A stretch of DNA of 64,000 nucleotides. Origin: Biomphalaria glabrata (lineage: Eukaryota > Mollusca > Gastropoda > Planorbidae). Positions 12,955 through 23,869 of the stretch are shown here, piece by piece; position 1 is the stretch's first letter; each line of letters begins with the position of its first letter. The notes under the pieces are model-generated. The model searched no databases and had not been told where the DNA came from. It saw nothing but the letters and a program-made list of their open reading frames with translations. The translations under genes were made by a program, and so were the position numbers. The DNA is taken from NCBI RefSeq assembly GCF_947242115.1, contig NC_074715.1, forward strand, positions 29,823,327 to 29,887,326, read 5' to 3'.

Positions 12955-13420
12955 TGCTGTAACTTATAAACTATTTGAGTTATTTGCATGAAAATTTCAC
13001 CAGAAATGCATGATTATGTCCTGATATTTATTTTACTTTCAAACAAGGGATAGACTTTGACGAATTTTTCTTTTTATTTTTTAAAGTGAGGTTACTTGTA
13101 AAAAAGAAACGATCGACGAAGTACTTTTTCACATTTCAAAGACTAACTTTTGAACCGTAAGAGATAATTGAATACAATTTTAAACAGAGATGCTTGATTA
13201 CCTGTTACTACTTATTTTACCTTTAAATTATACATAGAAGTCCAAGAAAATATTTTACACTTCATGACGAGGCACCACGTGTCAAAAAAAAAGACAGAAA
13301 AAGTACTTTTTTTTTCTGTTAAAAAGGCTGTAATTTTTTAATTTTCAGAGATATATGAATAAAATTTTCAGCACAAATGCATCAATTTAATTGTGTTGTT
13401 CTTTTCATTATTTTGAAACC
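12955..13420 (+). repeat. Three diverged tandem modules of about 185 bp
   Basis: Modules start near 12955, 13138 and 13326. Each runs: a GTAACTT-like word, AT-rich spacer, ATGAAAATTTCA or a variant, CAGAAATGCAT or a variant, then TTATTTTACTTTCAAA or a variant. Similarity is low but the order is kept. Coding potential not seen. Confidence 0.45.
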
Positions 13421-13750
13421 TGAGATTGAAGTTAGCACAAAACTTTTTTTGGTTATAGAACTGTGGCAACAGTAGGTAGATGTAATAAGTCACCAGGTCG
13501 AAAATAATTTTCCAATATGAACTATTTTGTTTGCCCTCAATGATAGTGGCAGAATCTGTTAAAGTATTAAATTACATCCCTGTCTGTTGCTGCCACATTA
13601 GTGTGTATGACAATTATGTCACACCGCAGCCACATCTCCTTCTTGAGCTCTGCGATGCTGCCAGGTGTCAAAGTTAGTGTATCATCCAATACAACTTAAC
13701 TACACCACTACTGCTCCCTGCCTCTGCATCATCAGTGTATGTTTTGTTTG

Positions 13751-13916
13751 TTTTACATGTTGCAGATGTTCCTTCAGAGTTGAAGATAGTTACTTCCTAG
13801 TCCAAACCTCTGGCTGGACGACGGGGGGAGGGAGCGGGCAGGGTTTGAACCTGGGACCATCGATAAATCCAAATGACAATCCAGCGAGCAGACCACACGA
13901 CCAGGCAGCCATCCAT
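13751..13916 (-). repeat. tRNA-derived SINE, family B, copy 1
   Basis: On the minus strand it begins GGCTGCCTGGTCGTGTGGT, has the B-box GGTTCAAACCCTGCCC, then a (G)TCGTCC block, CTTCAACTCTGAAGGAACAT and a GTAAAAC-type end. Further copies: 22670-22836 (-), 28585-28685 (+), 48213-48383 (+) and an old one at 50386-50522 (-). Open frames here on both strands are spurious. Confidence 0.85.
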
Positions 13917-13979
13917 CTGACTATCATGTCACCACACTCACCACCTAGTGGCACACCACAGCCAGTTACATCCATGATG

Positions 13980-15640
13980 AAGTTTTCTGTGAAAATAAAA
14001 ATTAATATTTATAATTGAATAATTGTCTTTAATTTGATTTTCAATTAATTATCATATACTCATAATTTAACACAATTTATTAGATTTTGATTTATTTTAG
14101 AAAAGTTATTTTAGAATATTTTCTTAGCTACTGATCTAGCATAGTATGTAATAATAATATTCTTTTAAATAGACCTAGTATTCTAAAATTTAAAAAAATA
14201 AATAAATAAATAAATTATGTATTTAGAATATGGGTCCTTGGTAATCCAATCTAATCTTAATTATATTTAAAGATTTTTAGGAATCCAGTCTTTTTGGACC
14301 TAGATCTATTTAAAATCTAATTCCACTGCTAAATTTATATATATATGTATAGATCTACAATTTAAATTAAAGCAAAGATTTTTAAATAGGCTTAATTATA
14401 ACGGAGTTATGATCTCGCAACTAGATCTAGCTTTAAAATTATTTCTTAATTAACGGCCTTGTTCGCGATTGAATATCAGGCTTGTTGCGAGATAAATAAA
14501 GAAAATAACATCATAAAAGTTAAATATTATCATCAAAATAATATTTCTAAAGTTTTAAATTAATAGATGGTCAAAGAATTGATCGCTGTTGATGGATTTA
14601 GAAATAAAAGGAATGTAAGAAAAATACAATAGGCCATTGTTATCATTGTTTCCATAAAAATTTTGAAGTCAACTTACCGCTATGAAATGTCCATAAAATG
14701 GTCGCGATCGCTTCGTTCTCGAAAACGATACCCTGTCCTTAGAGCTTACGACTGGCCATCAAGGCAACAACTTATTGAGATAAAACTAATAAAAATAGTT
14801 AGGTCTAATGTTAATCTACACGCAGTAATTAGTTCCAATGACGACACGCGATAAAAAACATAAAAATTTTGAAGTCAACTTACCGCTATGAAATGTCCAT
14901 GAAAACAATAGAACCATGCTGATGTCGATCTAAATAATTAACTGATATCCTATCCATGTGAAAGGAATGGGCACAATTAATCAGATTAAGGATGATTTTG
15001 AGAACAAAACCACATTATACTAGACCACACATTGTCTCAGCCTTATATACTGCCGCAGAGGAACACCAGTTTCCGGTAACCAAAAAAAATCGACCTATTC
15101 CGGAAAATCAAAGTACCTACAAGAGTTTTCCTTACTGCTACATAGGTCTTTGTTTTAAATCGATTATGCTCACTATATATAAAGATATCATTGCTAAAAA
15201 GAGTGAATTTGATTACTTTTGATGATGGAGAACATTTTTGTCTTTAACAATTTTTTGAAAAAAAAAAAAAAATTATTTAAATGTTTTGCATTGAAAGTAT
15301 ATATACATTTTTATTTTTGCTGATACTCATCACAGAAAAGTCGTACCCTGTTGATTTTTTTCCTGCTAATAGTACATGTATCTGGCTATATTCCTACTAA
15401 TTTTCAGAGCGATCTATTGTCAACATCGAACAAACTTGAAAAAAAATAATAACATTGACCTCAATGGACTTTTCAGGTTTTATTATTTTTTTTTATAGAA
15501 GATATTGTTTGTCACCAAAAATGAAATTATAATCTTGTAGCAGATATTATTAGCTACAGATCTAAATACTTTTGAAAGATTTTTTACCTTGCAATTTTAA
15601 AAAAAAAAACGCATTTGAAAAAAAATTGTTTCAGGCGATT
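13980..15640. other. Intergenic stretch with a 42-bp duplicated segment
   Basis: Mostly AT-rich, no gene seen. 14653-14694 and 14859-14900 are identical over 42 bp, offset 206 bp. On the minus strand both contain a strong donor-like CGGTAAGTTGAC. The part around 14700-14730 is unusually rich in CG dinucleotides. This could be a promoter and untranslated first exon of the minus-strand YTHDC1 gene, but the frame upstream of the donor has no suitable ATG, so it stays a guess. Confidence 0.3.
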
Positions 15641-15649
15641 TGATCCCAA

Positions 15650-16603
15650 TTTTTAAATATTTTGTTATTTTCTGCCATCACAACGCTGCCATTTTGTCCC
15701 CGCCTCTCTGACATTTCTTGTAGATCTAGACCCGATAATTTGTTTAGGTAATTCTGCAGGAGTTCAAGGGGCAGCCTTCTTTGTTACTATTTTGCTATTG
15801 TTTATGTTCCAAAGAAATCCCAAGATAGTGTCTTAAAAAATACCAAGAATTAACATTACTTCTGTGTTTTCAAAGCAATGCTATTTTTTCTTTTAATTTT
15901 GACTTGGTGTCAATACAATACGTTTCTTATTGTTCTGTCTTCTTTTTTAATTGTTAAATATTGTCTATATCTATTCTGAATTATTCTGATATAGAGAATC
16001 TAAATTTAACTAGGCCTACAATAAATATCAGCACAGTTTATTACCAAAAATTAATTGACCTTTATTGCCTTTAAGAACTTTGTCATATTAAGATAGTAAT
16101 TAGTCTAGTTCTAGCAATTAGATTATGAGTCTAATTAATAGACTTATTAGGACTAGATGATACTGGTAAAGCTAGATCTAGCATATTATTTAGCTTCAAA
16201 AATAAAAACAAACAAAAACCCAAGATACAAGATTAGTCTAAACAATAACAAAGATGGCTGACCCTTGAAATCCTGCAGAATTACCTTTGTTTATTTCATC
16301 AATATTTACATTTTAAACAACTGAAGTTCATAAATATAAATGAAATCAGAATTGTGAGCTAGAAATTTACTACGAATACTAGTCTAGATTACTCTAGATC
16401 TACTAGCCAGCGACAAGCTCTCACTTCACTTTCTCCATGTCAACCGATGTTAGGTCAAAACGGCACAAAAAAGATCATAACTTTCTTAATGTTAAACATA
16501 GTCATAATTTATACACCATTAGAAAGTTCTTTTAAAGTATTTTAATGATGTACTAACGAAAAATTGTTTTTTCAAAGATAATTTTTATTTTCACCTCCCT
16601 AGA
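15650..16603. repeat. Foldback-type repeat, copy 1 (interrupted)
   Basis: The right end, AAAGATAATTTTTATTTTCA followed by CCTCCCTA, and the body (ATAAATGAAATCAGA, GAGCTAGAAATTTACTACGA) recur at 34285-34762 and 35060-35577. At 33830-34762 the same unit occurs as two inverted arms, so the family is a long-inverted-repeat element. This copy is split by the TIR element at 15747-16285. Confidence 0.65.
15747..16285. mobile_element. 539-bp TIR element (MITE) with 8-bp target duplication
   Basis: Ends are inverted repeats of about 40 bp: GGTAATTCTGCAGGAGTTCA at the left and the matching TCCTGCAGAATTACC at the right. It is flanked on both sides by TTTGTTTA (15739-15746 and 16286-16293), a perfect 8-bp duplication. 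The related host repeat at 34373-34384 has a single TTTGTTTA and no insert, an empty site. No transposase is encoded. An 8-bp duplication fits hAT, P or Merlin superfamilies; I cannot choose. Confidence 0.85.
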
Positions 16604-18038
16604 TTTAAATTTAGATCTATATCCTATATTATATATAGTAGATTCTTATACCTGAACACCGACTTACTGGAACTATTTGGAACTTATTTGGTGAAGGTTT
16701 AACTTACAAAAAAACTGAAAGCAGATTCTTATTCTGCAACTAAAGGACTATAAAATAGCTTTGAATTGCCACTCATAGTCAAGATATTATTTTAAAATAA
16801 AGTGGGTCACTTCATGCTCCTATATTGAACGCAGTTTTTGGGCTTTCTCCTCACTTGGACAGTGAGCACTGTCATTGTACACCACTATGTAATTGCTAAT
16901 AAATTATATCTGTGTTACTTAATTTTTTTTAGATTGTATTAAAAGAAGTAGATTCACTTTTGCAATATTGCCAATATGTATTTATAGTCTATTTCCTCAT
17001 ATACTCTCTCTCTAACTCTATATATAGAATATATTAATAATATATATATATATTATATATATCGTTTATTATTTATATACCTATGTAATCTATGTGTAGA
17101 AACAGACAGAAATAAATCTATATAAATTATATATCTATAAATTAATTATTATAATTTAATAAACATGATATTTTCAACTAGGGCGACTAGGCTACATGTA
17201 TTTCCTCTGTCTTTCTTTTAATTCCCATCCAAGGACCCTCTTCTTGTTTTCATAATTTGGATGTTAGTTTTGTGACACATTAACACCCCCTCCCTCCCAT
17301 AGATGCTTATAATTCTTTTCATGACTCTCTCCCACTTCCCTCCACTGCCTGTTTGATAGTTTGTGACACTAAACGCTTAAGTGTATACCTCTCCTCACTG
17401 CCAGCTCATCTGGAGTGATCACATGCAGTGGGCATGGTCTATGGCTTCAAATTAGCAGCCCGCACTTTTTCTTTCATTCATAAATTATATATTATAGATA
17501 TCTCGATCCAGTTCATGCTTATTCATTGAAAAAATCATAGATTTATTCATCCCAATAATATTTCTTATTACGATTTTGCTGTGTCCAATGAAGGAGAATG
17601 AGCTGAATTCATTATTATTCGTTGTACACCCCCTTATTAAATTTTATTTAACAGCTAACAGTATAAATGTGATTGGAATGTCTTTCTAAATACTAAAGAT
17701 AGATGTTTGGAAGCTTATTTTGATATGCCCATCAGCCTACGATCAAACAGGCTCATAATATAGCCTTCATCCCTTATATGGGTATGAATTGCCGGGGGAG
17801 GTTAAAACAACAGCTTTACATACATGATGGTTACCGAGAATCTAAAAAACTGCCATCTGCTTTGGAAAAACGGAACAAAATTACCGGAACTTATCTAAAA
17901 TTGGACATGCGCAATCCCGAAACGTCGTTTTTAGCTCCAAACTTAAAAACAAATGAATTACAAACAAAAAAAGCGACCCGTTCATTGAAGGAGAATTCGA
18001 TGGGGTGTCCAAAATATAAGAAGCTACTATATATAATA
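16604..18038. other. Intergenic AT-rich stretch, no gene seen
   Basis: Contains a TA microsatellite-rich part (16980-17170) and a GC-richer pyrimidine-biased part (17180-17470). The open frames at 17778-18068 and 17881-18249 overlap on opposite strands and show no motif. Confidence 0.4.
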
Positions 18039-18879
18039 ATATATGGCGGAAAACAGATTTTCTATTGAAAATGCATTTTTGAAGTTCATTATTCATTTTC
18101 TCCATATATACAACATCTGTGGTATATTTCCTTTTACTGATGGGTAGACCTATGTTTGTGGAAGCTTCATTAGCAATATTTTTTTGAAATTCGTTTTTAT
18201 AAGAAATTTGTGCATTTGTGAATGTCATGAAGTATGCAAAAAAAGACACACAGGATTTACTTTTGGATTTATGTGCTCCCCTTTGAAAAGGTAAGAAACA
18301 TATAAACCTATATCATTACTATGAAATAATGCATGCTTACTGTTTAGAAATGATTGTTCTAAATGATAGAGAAAAAAGAAAAGAAATTAAGTTGTTAGTT
18401 TATCTTAAAAATAAAAAAAAAATAGCCTCGATGCCATTTCATAATTTGTGCGTCGTGAAACTATGCATACAATTTTATAAAAATATCATTTAAATGGTAC
18501 CAATTTTAATTTCAAAACACGTTTATTTTTATTTCAGCAATCATAGTGTTTTATTTTTATTTTTTTGGTGTATAAAAAAAATAAAGTTTTTTTAAAAAAC
18601 ATGTTTTTTTTAAAGCCCATCGGAAGTGTGTCGGGACATTTTGACCTCATCAATTTTTTTCATCGTGCTTAATTTTTTATTCATTCTCGCGGAATAAGTG
18701 GAACCGACAACATCTATTAAGCCTTATCATAGACTGAAACTATAACAGACCATTTTTTTAAATAATATCAACTGCTTAGGTAAATATTTTACATTTCACT
18801 ACGAGTGTCGTTTGTTTTCATTTCAAATAACATCATGACTCGGGAAATGCGTCCTTTTTTTTTGCGCTGCCAGCGTGCG

Positions 18880-20060
18880 ATGGAAATAAACATGCGCGGA
18901 TCTAGACTAGATCTAGACTAAGATAAAGATTTTAGATCTGGATATTTGTTTAAATATAATTCATAGTAATTTGTTATAGACTTAGATCTACATCTTAACG
19001 TGAAAAGGTCTAGAGATCTAAAGATAGTCACTTCTAGTTCTAGTAGTAGTACTAGTCGTAGCTAAGACTAAGTAGTAGATAGTGAAGTAGCGATGTACAC
19101 ACGCGTGGATCAGACTAGATCTAGATCCAGTCTAGTCTCTAGACTAAATTCACTAAATGTAGATCTAAAATTGTATATATCTGTGTCTAAATATAATAAT
19201 ATAATTCATAATAACTTATAGATTTAGGAAATCTGAGATGATTTAGAGCTAAATCTAGTCATTTCTAGTAGATAGTCAAGTAGCGATGCACACACGCGTG
19301 GATCAGACTAGATCTAGATCTAGTCTAGTCTCTAGATTAAATGTAGATCTAAAATTGTATATATCTGTGTCTAAATATAATAATATAATTCATAATAACT
19401 TATAGATTTAGGAAATCTGAGATGATTTAGAGCTAAATCTAGTCATTTCTAGTAGATAGTCAAGTAGCGATGTACACACGCCTGGATCAGACTAGATCTA
19501 GATCTAGTCTAGTCTCTAGATTAAATGTAGATCTAAAATTGTATATCTGTGTCTAAATATAATAATATAATTCATAATAACTTATAGACTTAGGAAATCT
19601 GAGATGATTTAGAGCTAAATCTAGTCATTTCTAGTAGATAGTCAAGTGGCGATGTACACGCGTGGATCTAGAATCTAGACTAGCTAGATCTAAGTCTAAA
19701 TGTAGATTAGATCTAAGATTTTATAATAGATTCTATGTCTAAATATAATTCATAGTAACTTATATAATTAGGACTAGAGTCTATATCAGTAGATTTTAAC
19801 GTGGAAAAATTCTTAGATGATTTAGATCTAAATCAAGTCATTTCTAGTAGATTTAAGTAGATAGTCAAGTAGCGATGTACACGGGCCACACGCTTGGATC
19901 AAGACCCTAGCCTAAGTCTAAATATATCTCTACGTCTAAATATTATTCATAGACTTAAAACTAGATTTTAACATTGAAAAAATATGAGATCTAATTTATT
20001 CTAAATCTAGTCATTTCTAGATCTAGTAACTGCGATGTACACGTGTAGATCTAGAATCTT
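18880..20060 (+). repeat. About 185-bp satellite with AGATCT-rich units
   Basis: Units are marked by GCGATGTACACACGCGTGG at about 19091, 19284, 19468, 19651, 19873 and 20031 (last ones diverged), so periods are about 192, 185, 183, 222 and 158 bp. Between markers the units share ATCTAGATCTAGTCTAGTCT and a CTAAATATAATAATATAATT block. The inner three units are nearly identical, the outer ones decayed. Confidence 0.85.
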
Positions 20061-20845
20061 GTCTAAGTCTAAATGTAGATTAAATCTAAGATTTTATATC
20101 TAAATATAATTCATAGGAGCTTATAAACTTAGGGCTTAATTAGATCTCTAAATCTAGAATTCTAGATCTACACCTTAAACTACTTAAAGTGGAAAAAATC
20201 TAGATCTAGTCAATTATAGGCCTACTATAGAGAAGAGATTCAAGTAGGTAGGATACTTGGTAGTTCTAGATTAATAGATCTAGATGATAGAGCTAGAATG
20301 TAGATATATCGGCAATAACACTTTTTTTTTCCTTTTAAAGATCTAAATCTAGGCATAAATCTAATAGATTACTAGATCTAGAAAGATTAAATAATTTTTA
20401 AAAACTATTAGCTGTGTAGGATAGAGACTAAATATAGATCTACTTATGGCTTATGGTTTATGGACATAGTTAAAAATAACAACAAACACATAGAATCTAT
20501 AAACCAAATAAAAGTTGTTTTTATTTCTTTTCTCAGCAACAATTACAACAAATACAAAAATTGAGATCATATGAGATAGTAAACAGAATACATCATGTAC
20601 TATGCAAAACCTATTATTAGGACTAATACCTATAAGCCTAGACTAGAGTCAGAGTATAGTAGTCTAGAGTCTAGACCTAGAGCTAGATCTAAAAATTGAT
20701 CAAGAACTAGAAGAGATCTAAATCTTGATAATATTTCATTTAATATAAGATCTTTTCTAGTCTAAAATTATACATCTATAAACTTTATCTAAAATTGATA
20801 TTAGTTTGTTAAAACATGAAGATATAAGAAAAAAAAAAGACTTTT

Positions 20846-21542
20846 TATGGTAGGGTGGGGCGAGGGGGGAGGGCTAATTTATTAGTTATAAATATTTTTA
20901 AAAATTGTTTGTTTGTTTTTTCAAATGGTCTATAAATATACTTTACTTTGTGACATAGTTTTCTGCAAATAATATTGTGAATTTGTAAAATTCATGGAAT
21001 ATTGGACATACCCTCTGTGAATGATGGATTTTTCATTATTAGGGGTAAGTGTGTTTGATCTCATTTTTTATGGTCTAATAGTCTAATACTTGTCTGATGA
21101 TAATGAATGAACCATATTTGGATTCCTCTGTTCTTGGGCATTAAAACTGATATATAATATGTCAAAACTGATACTGGTTTTGTTTTTCAGGATGATTATA
21201 AAGTATCATTTGCAACCATTTTTTTTTACGGAGGGGGTGGGGTCTGGGGAGGCTAATTAATAGGCATATAAATGTTTTAAGAAACTAGTTTTTATTGTTT
21301 TTTTCAAATGTTCTATAAAAATATTTTACTTTGTGACACATTTTTCTGTTAATAATACTGTGAATTTGTGAAATTCATGGATTTTTAGACATATCTTCTG
21401 TGAGTGATGAATTTTTCATTATTAGGGGTAAGTGTGTTTGACCTCATTTTTTCAAGTTAAATAATTGTCTGTTGCTTCTGATTTTATTTTTTTTTTGAAT
21501 TCCTCTATTCTTGGGCAATAAAACTGATATATAATATGTCAA
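20846..21542 (+). repeat. Direct duplication of about 320 bp
   Basis: 20846-21168 and 21220-21542 align along their length with offset about 375 bp. Both start with a G-rich run, then share CTTTACTTTGTGACA or a variant, ATTAGGGGTAAGTGTGTTTG and AAACTGATATATAATATGTC. Non-coding. Confidence 0.8.
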
Positions 21543-22089
21543 TAATAGCTAATTTGAAATTAGTCAAAAAAATGGTCCTAAAAGTAGAATGTTGAAAGCT
21601 CAATCTGTTTTCCGCCATATATAGATCTAGACGAATCTATACAGTGTGTGTACAGAAGAGTGAGTCTATCTAATACTAATTAATTAGATTTATGTATAGT
21701 CTACCTTTTAGTTTCGAAGTCATTGTGACAGTCAGTGACTTGACTGACAGTCACAGATAAATTTATTAAAGGAAAGGTGCGATGAGACTGTCACTGTGAC
21801 TGTCACTGACACTACTGACAGACAAGTCTAGCACTAGACTGTCTAGACTAGTCTTAGTCTAGATATCAAGAAACTACGTCTAGATCCTTTATAAAATCAA
21901 TGGCAATCTAGAAGATAAAGATCTCTGCTTAGTGTAGATCTAGAACTGGTGTCTAGATATGCTGGAATCAAGATCAATAATAGATCTAAATAATTAGAAT
22001 CTATTACTGCCGCAAAACAATGGCGACCGTTTCTATAAACCTGTTTGCCAGATTTTTTTTACTGTTGTATTACAAATCTAAATTTTTTA

Positions 22090-22190
22090 TTGTAGATCTA
22101 ATAAAGATTTATATAGATAGATCTAGATCTACATATAATAGATATATATCTAGATCTAGATCTATGTATCTAGATCTATATCTAAGATAT
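22090..22190. repeat. AGATCT/TCTAGA palindromic cluster
   Basis: A dense run of overlapping AGATCT and TCTAGA words, near-palindromic throughout. Smaller clusters occur at 10160-10420, 23035-23140 and 31640-31700. Confidence 0.7.
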
Positions 22191-22309
22191 ATATAGACAA
22201 TCTTTTAAAAATTTGGTTTATTTAAATCTAGGTATTCTTTTCAAAATATACAAAAACTCGTGTTTATTTAATTCGAATAGCATAGATGTTGCAACACGTA
22301 TACATTTAC

Positions 22310-22665
22310 ATACTAGCTGATACCCATGCTACGCTACGGTTGAAATAGTTGGTATAAACAATGTTTTTACCCTTCAATAAAACTCCCCGCGTTACAACGC
22401 TACCCCACCCCAACACATTTTTTTCTAGCTCTCAAATTCTCTTTTTCATTGTACAAACGAAGGGCCCGCAACCTCCTATAACAGAGTATAATATGCACAA
22501 ACATTTCTTATGCCCATCTTCTTATATAATACAGACGTTACTTCAAACAAGATTACAAAGAGAGTTTGTGTTACACAAACTCAGAGGCGGCCCCCGTCGA
22601 AGTCGGATCCCTGTCGGATCTGCATATTCGCAAATAATATTCAAGAGGTGATTTAATTTTGATGT
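22310..22665 (+). repeat. Interspersed repeat family U, copy 1
   Basis: Begins CTAGCTGATACCCATGCTAC, a start type seen on many invertebrate repeats, and contains AACATTTCTTATGCCCATC, shared with 27465-27485. The tail at 22550-22620 resembles the start of repeat family E (ACAAAGA.AGTTTGTG). The 96-codon open frame here is not supported. Confidence 0.5.
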
Positions 22666-22669
22666 AAAA

Positions 22670-22836
22670 TGTTTTACACGTTTCGGATGTTCCTTCAGAG
22701 TTGAAGATAATTACTTCCTAGTCCAAACCTCCCGCAGGACGACGGGGGATGGGAGCGGGCAGGGTTTGAACCCTGGGCCATCCATAAATCTGAACGACAG
22801 TCCAGCGCGCAAACCACACGACCAGGCAGCCATCCG
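22670..22836 (-). repeat. tRNA-derived SINE, family B, copy 2
   Basis: Nearly full-length match to the copy at 13751-13916, with B-box GGTTCAAACCCTGCCC on the minus strand and an ACGTGTAAAACATTTTA end. Confidence 0.85.
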
Positions 22837-23189
22837 ATGGTCAAAAGTAATAATGTTTCAAAGATTCATTTGCCGTAAATTTAAATTTAATAAAAAAAAT
22901 AGTAGATTAGTTTTAGTATATTAAAACATTACAATATTGATCAAAACGTTTGGAAATGAAAATCTACACTTTTTTTTTACACTTTAAGTTTAGAAATTGA
23001 AATTCTACATCTTAATCTAGTTTATTTTAGTCTAAACTAGATCTAGAAATTCTAGATCTAGACTCTAAAATAATTTTAATTAGAATATAAATCCAGATCT
23101 AGATATACTGTAATAAAAATCTAGATCTAGTTTAAAAAATCTAGATTAGATCTAAATCAAGATATCATTCCTTTTTTAAACGCGAGTCA

Positions 23190-23850
23190 CATAACGATCG
23201 AGGCTTAATAAACATTACTATACCGAGTTCTTTTTTCATTTCATTTAAAGAATTCATTCCATATGACGTCAAAGGAAAAAAAACACTACGTCACACGGCC
23301 TAGCTAGAATAAAAATCGCCTTCATCATTACGAGCCTTTTATCGAGTGTTCATAGACATTGGTGCACCGAGTGCGTTCTTTTAGCATTTCATTTAAAGAA
23401 TTCATTCCATATGACGTCAAAGGAAAAAAAAACACTACGTCACAAGGCCGCTAGCTAGACTAAAAATCACCTTTATCAACACGAGCCATTTCTCGAGTGT
23501 TCATAGACATTGGTGCACCGAGTGCGTTCTTTTAGCATTTAATTTAAAGAATTCATTCCATGTGACGGTACGTCAAAGGAAAAAAAAACACTACGTCACA
23601 CGGCTTAGTTAGACTAAAATATGTTTTCATTAATACAAGCAATTTTTTCGAGGGTTAATAGACATTGGTGCACCGAGTGCGTTCTTTTAACATTACATTT
23701 AAAGAGTCCATTCATATGACGTCAAAGAAAAAAAATTCCATTACCTCACAATAGGCTAGTACCTGTACCATAAAAAAAAATGTCTTTATTTACACGAGAT
23801 ATTTAACGAGGGTTCATAGACATTGGTGCACTGAGTTCTAAATAGATATT
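23190..23850 (+). repeat. 140-150-bp tandem repeat with CRE-like sites
   Basis: Four to five units share CATAGACATTGGTGCACCGA, TTTAAAGAATTCATTCCATA and CACTACGTCACA. The palindrome TGACGTCA, a perfect consensus CRE half-site pair, lies at 23274-23281, 23412-23419 and 23717-23724; in the third unit it is interrupted. No function is shown. Confidence 0.85.
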
Positions 23851-23869
23851 ATTTAAAAAGGATCAAAGC

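Larger units (their letters stand above)
18039..21622. mobile_element. Candidate 3.6-kb TIR element filled with satellite
   Basis: A 21-bp sequence, ATATATGGCGGAAAACAGAT plus one T, at 18039-18059 occurs as an exact reverse complement at 21602-21622. Between them lie a tandem satellite (18880-20060) and a direct duplication (20846-21542), and no recognisable transposase. No clear target duplication could be read because both flanks are AT-rich. It may be a non-autonomous DNA transposon, or two separate ends of a smaller family. Confidence 0.4.

Noticed and set aside
13665-14018. 117-codon plus-strand frame and 61-codon minus-strand frame
   Set aside because: Both run through a tRNA-derived SINE, which explains the GC-rich open sequence.
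14663-14854. 63-codon plus-strand frame near the CG-rich patch
   Set aside because: No motif, and it overlaps the duplicated donor-like segment on the other strand.
22361-22651. 96-codon plus-strand frame
   Set aside because: Lies entirely in an interspersed repeat with two other non-coding copies in the window.
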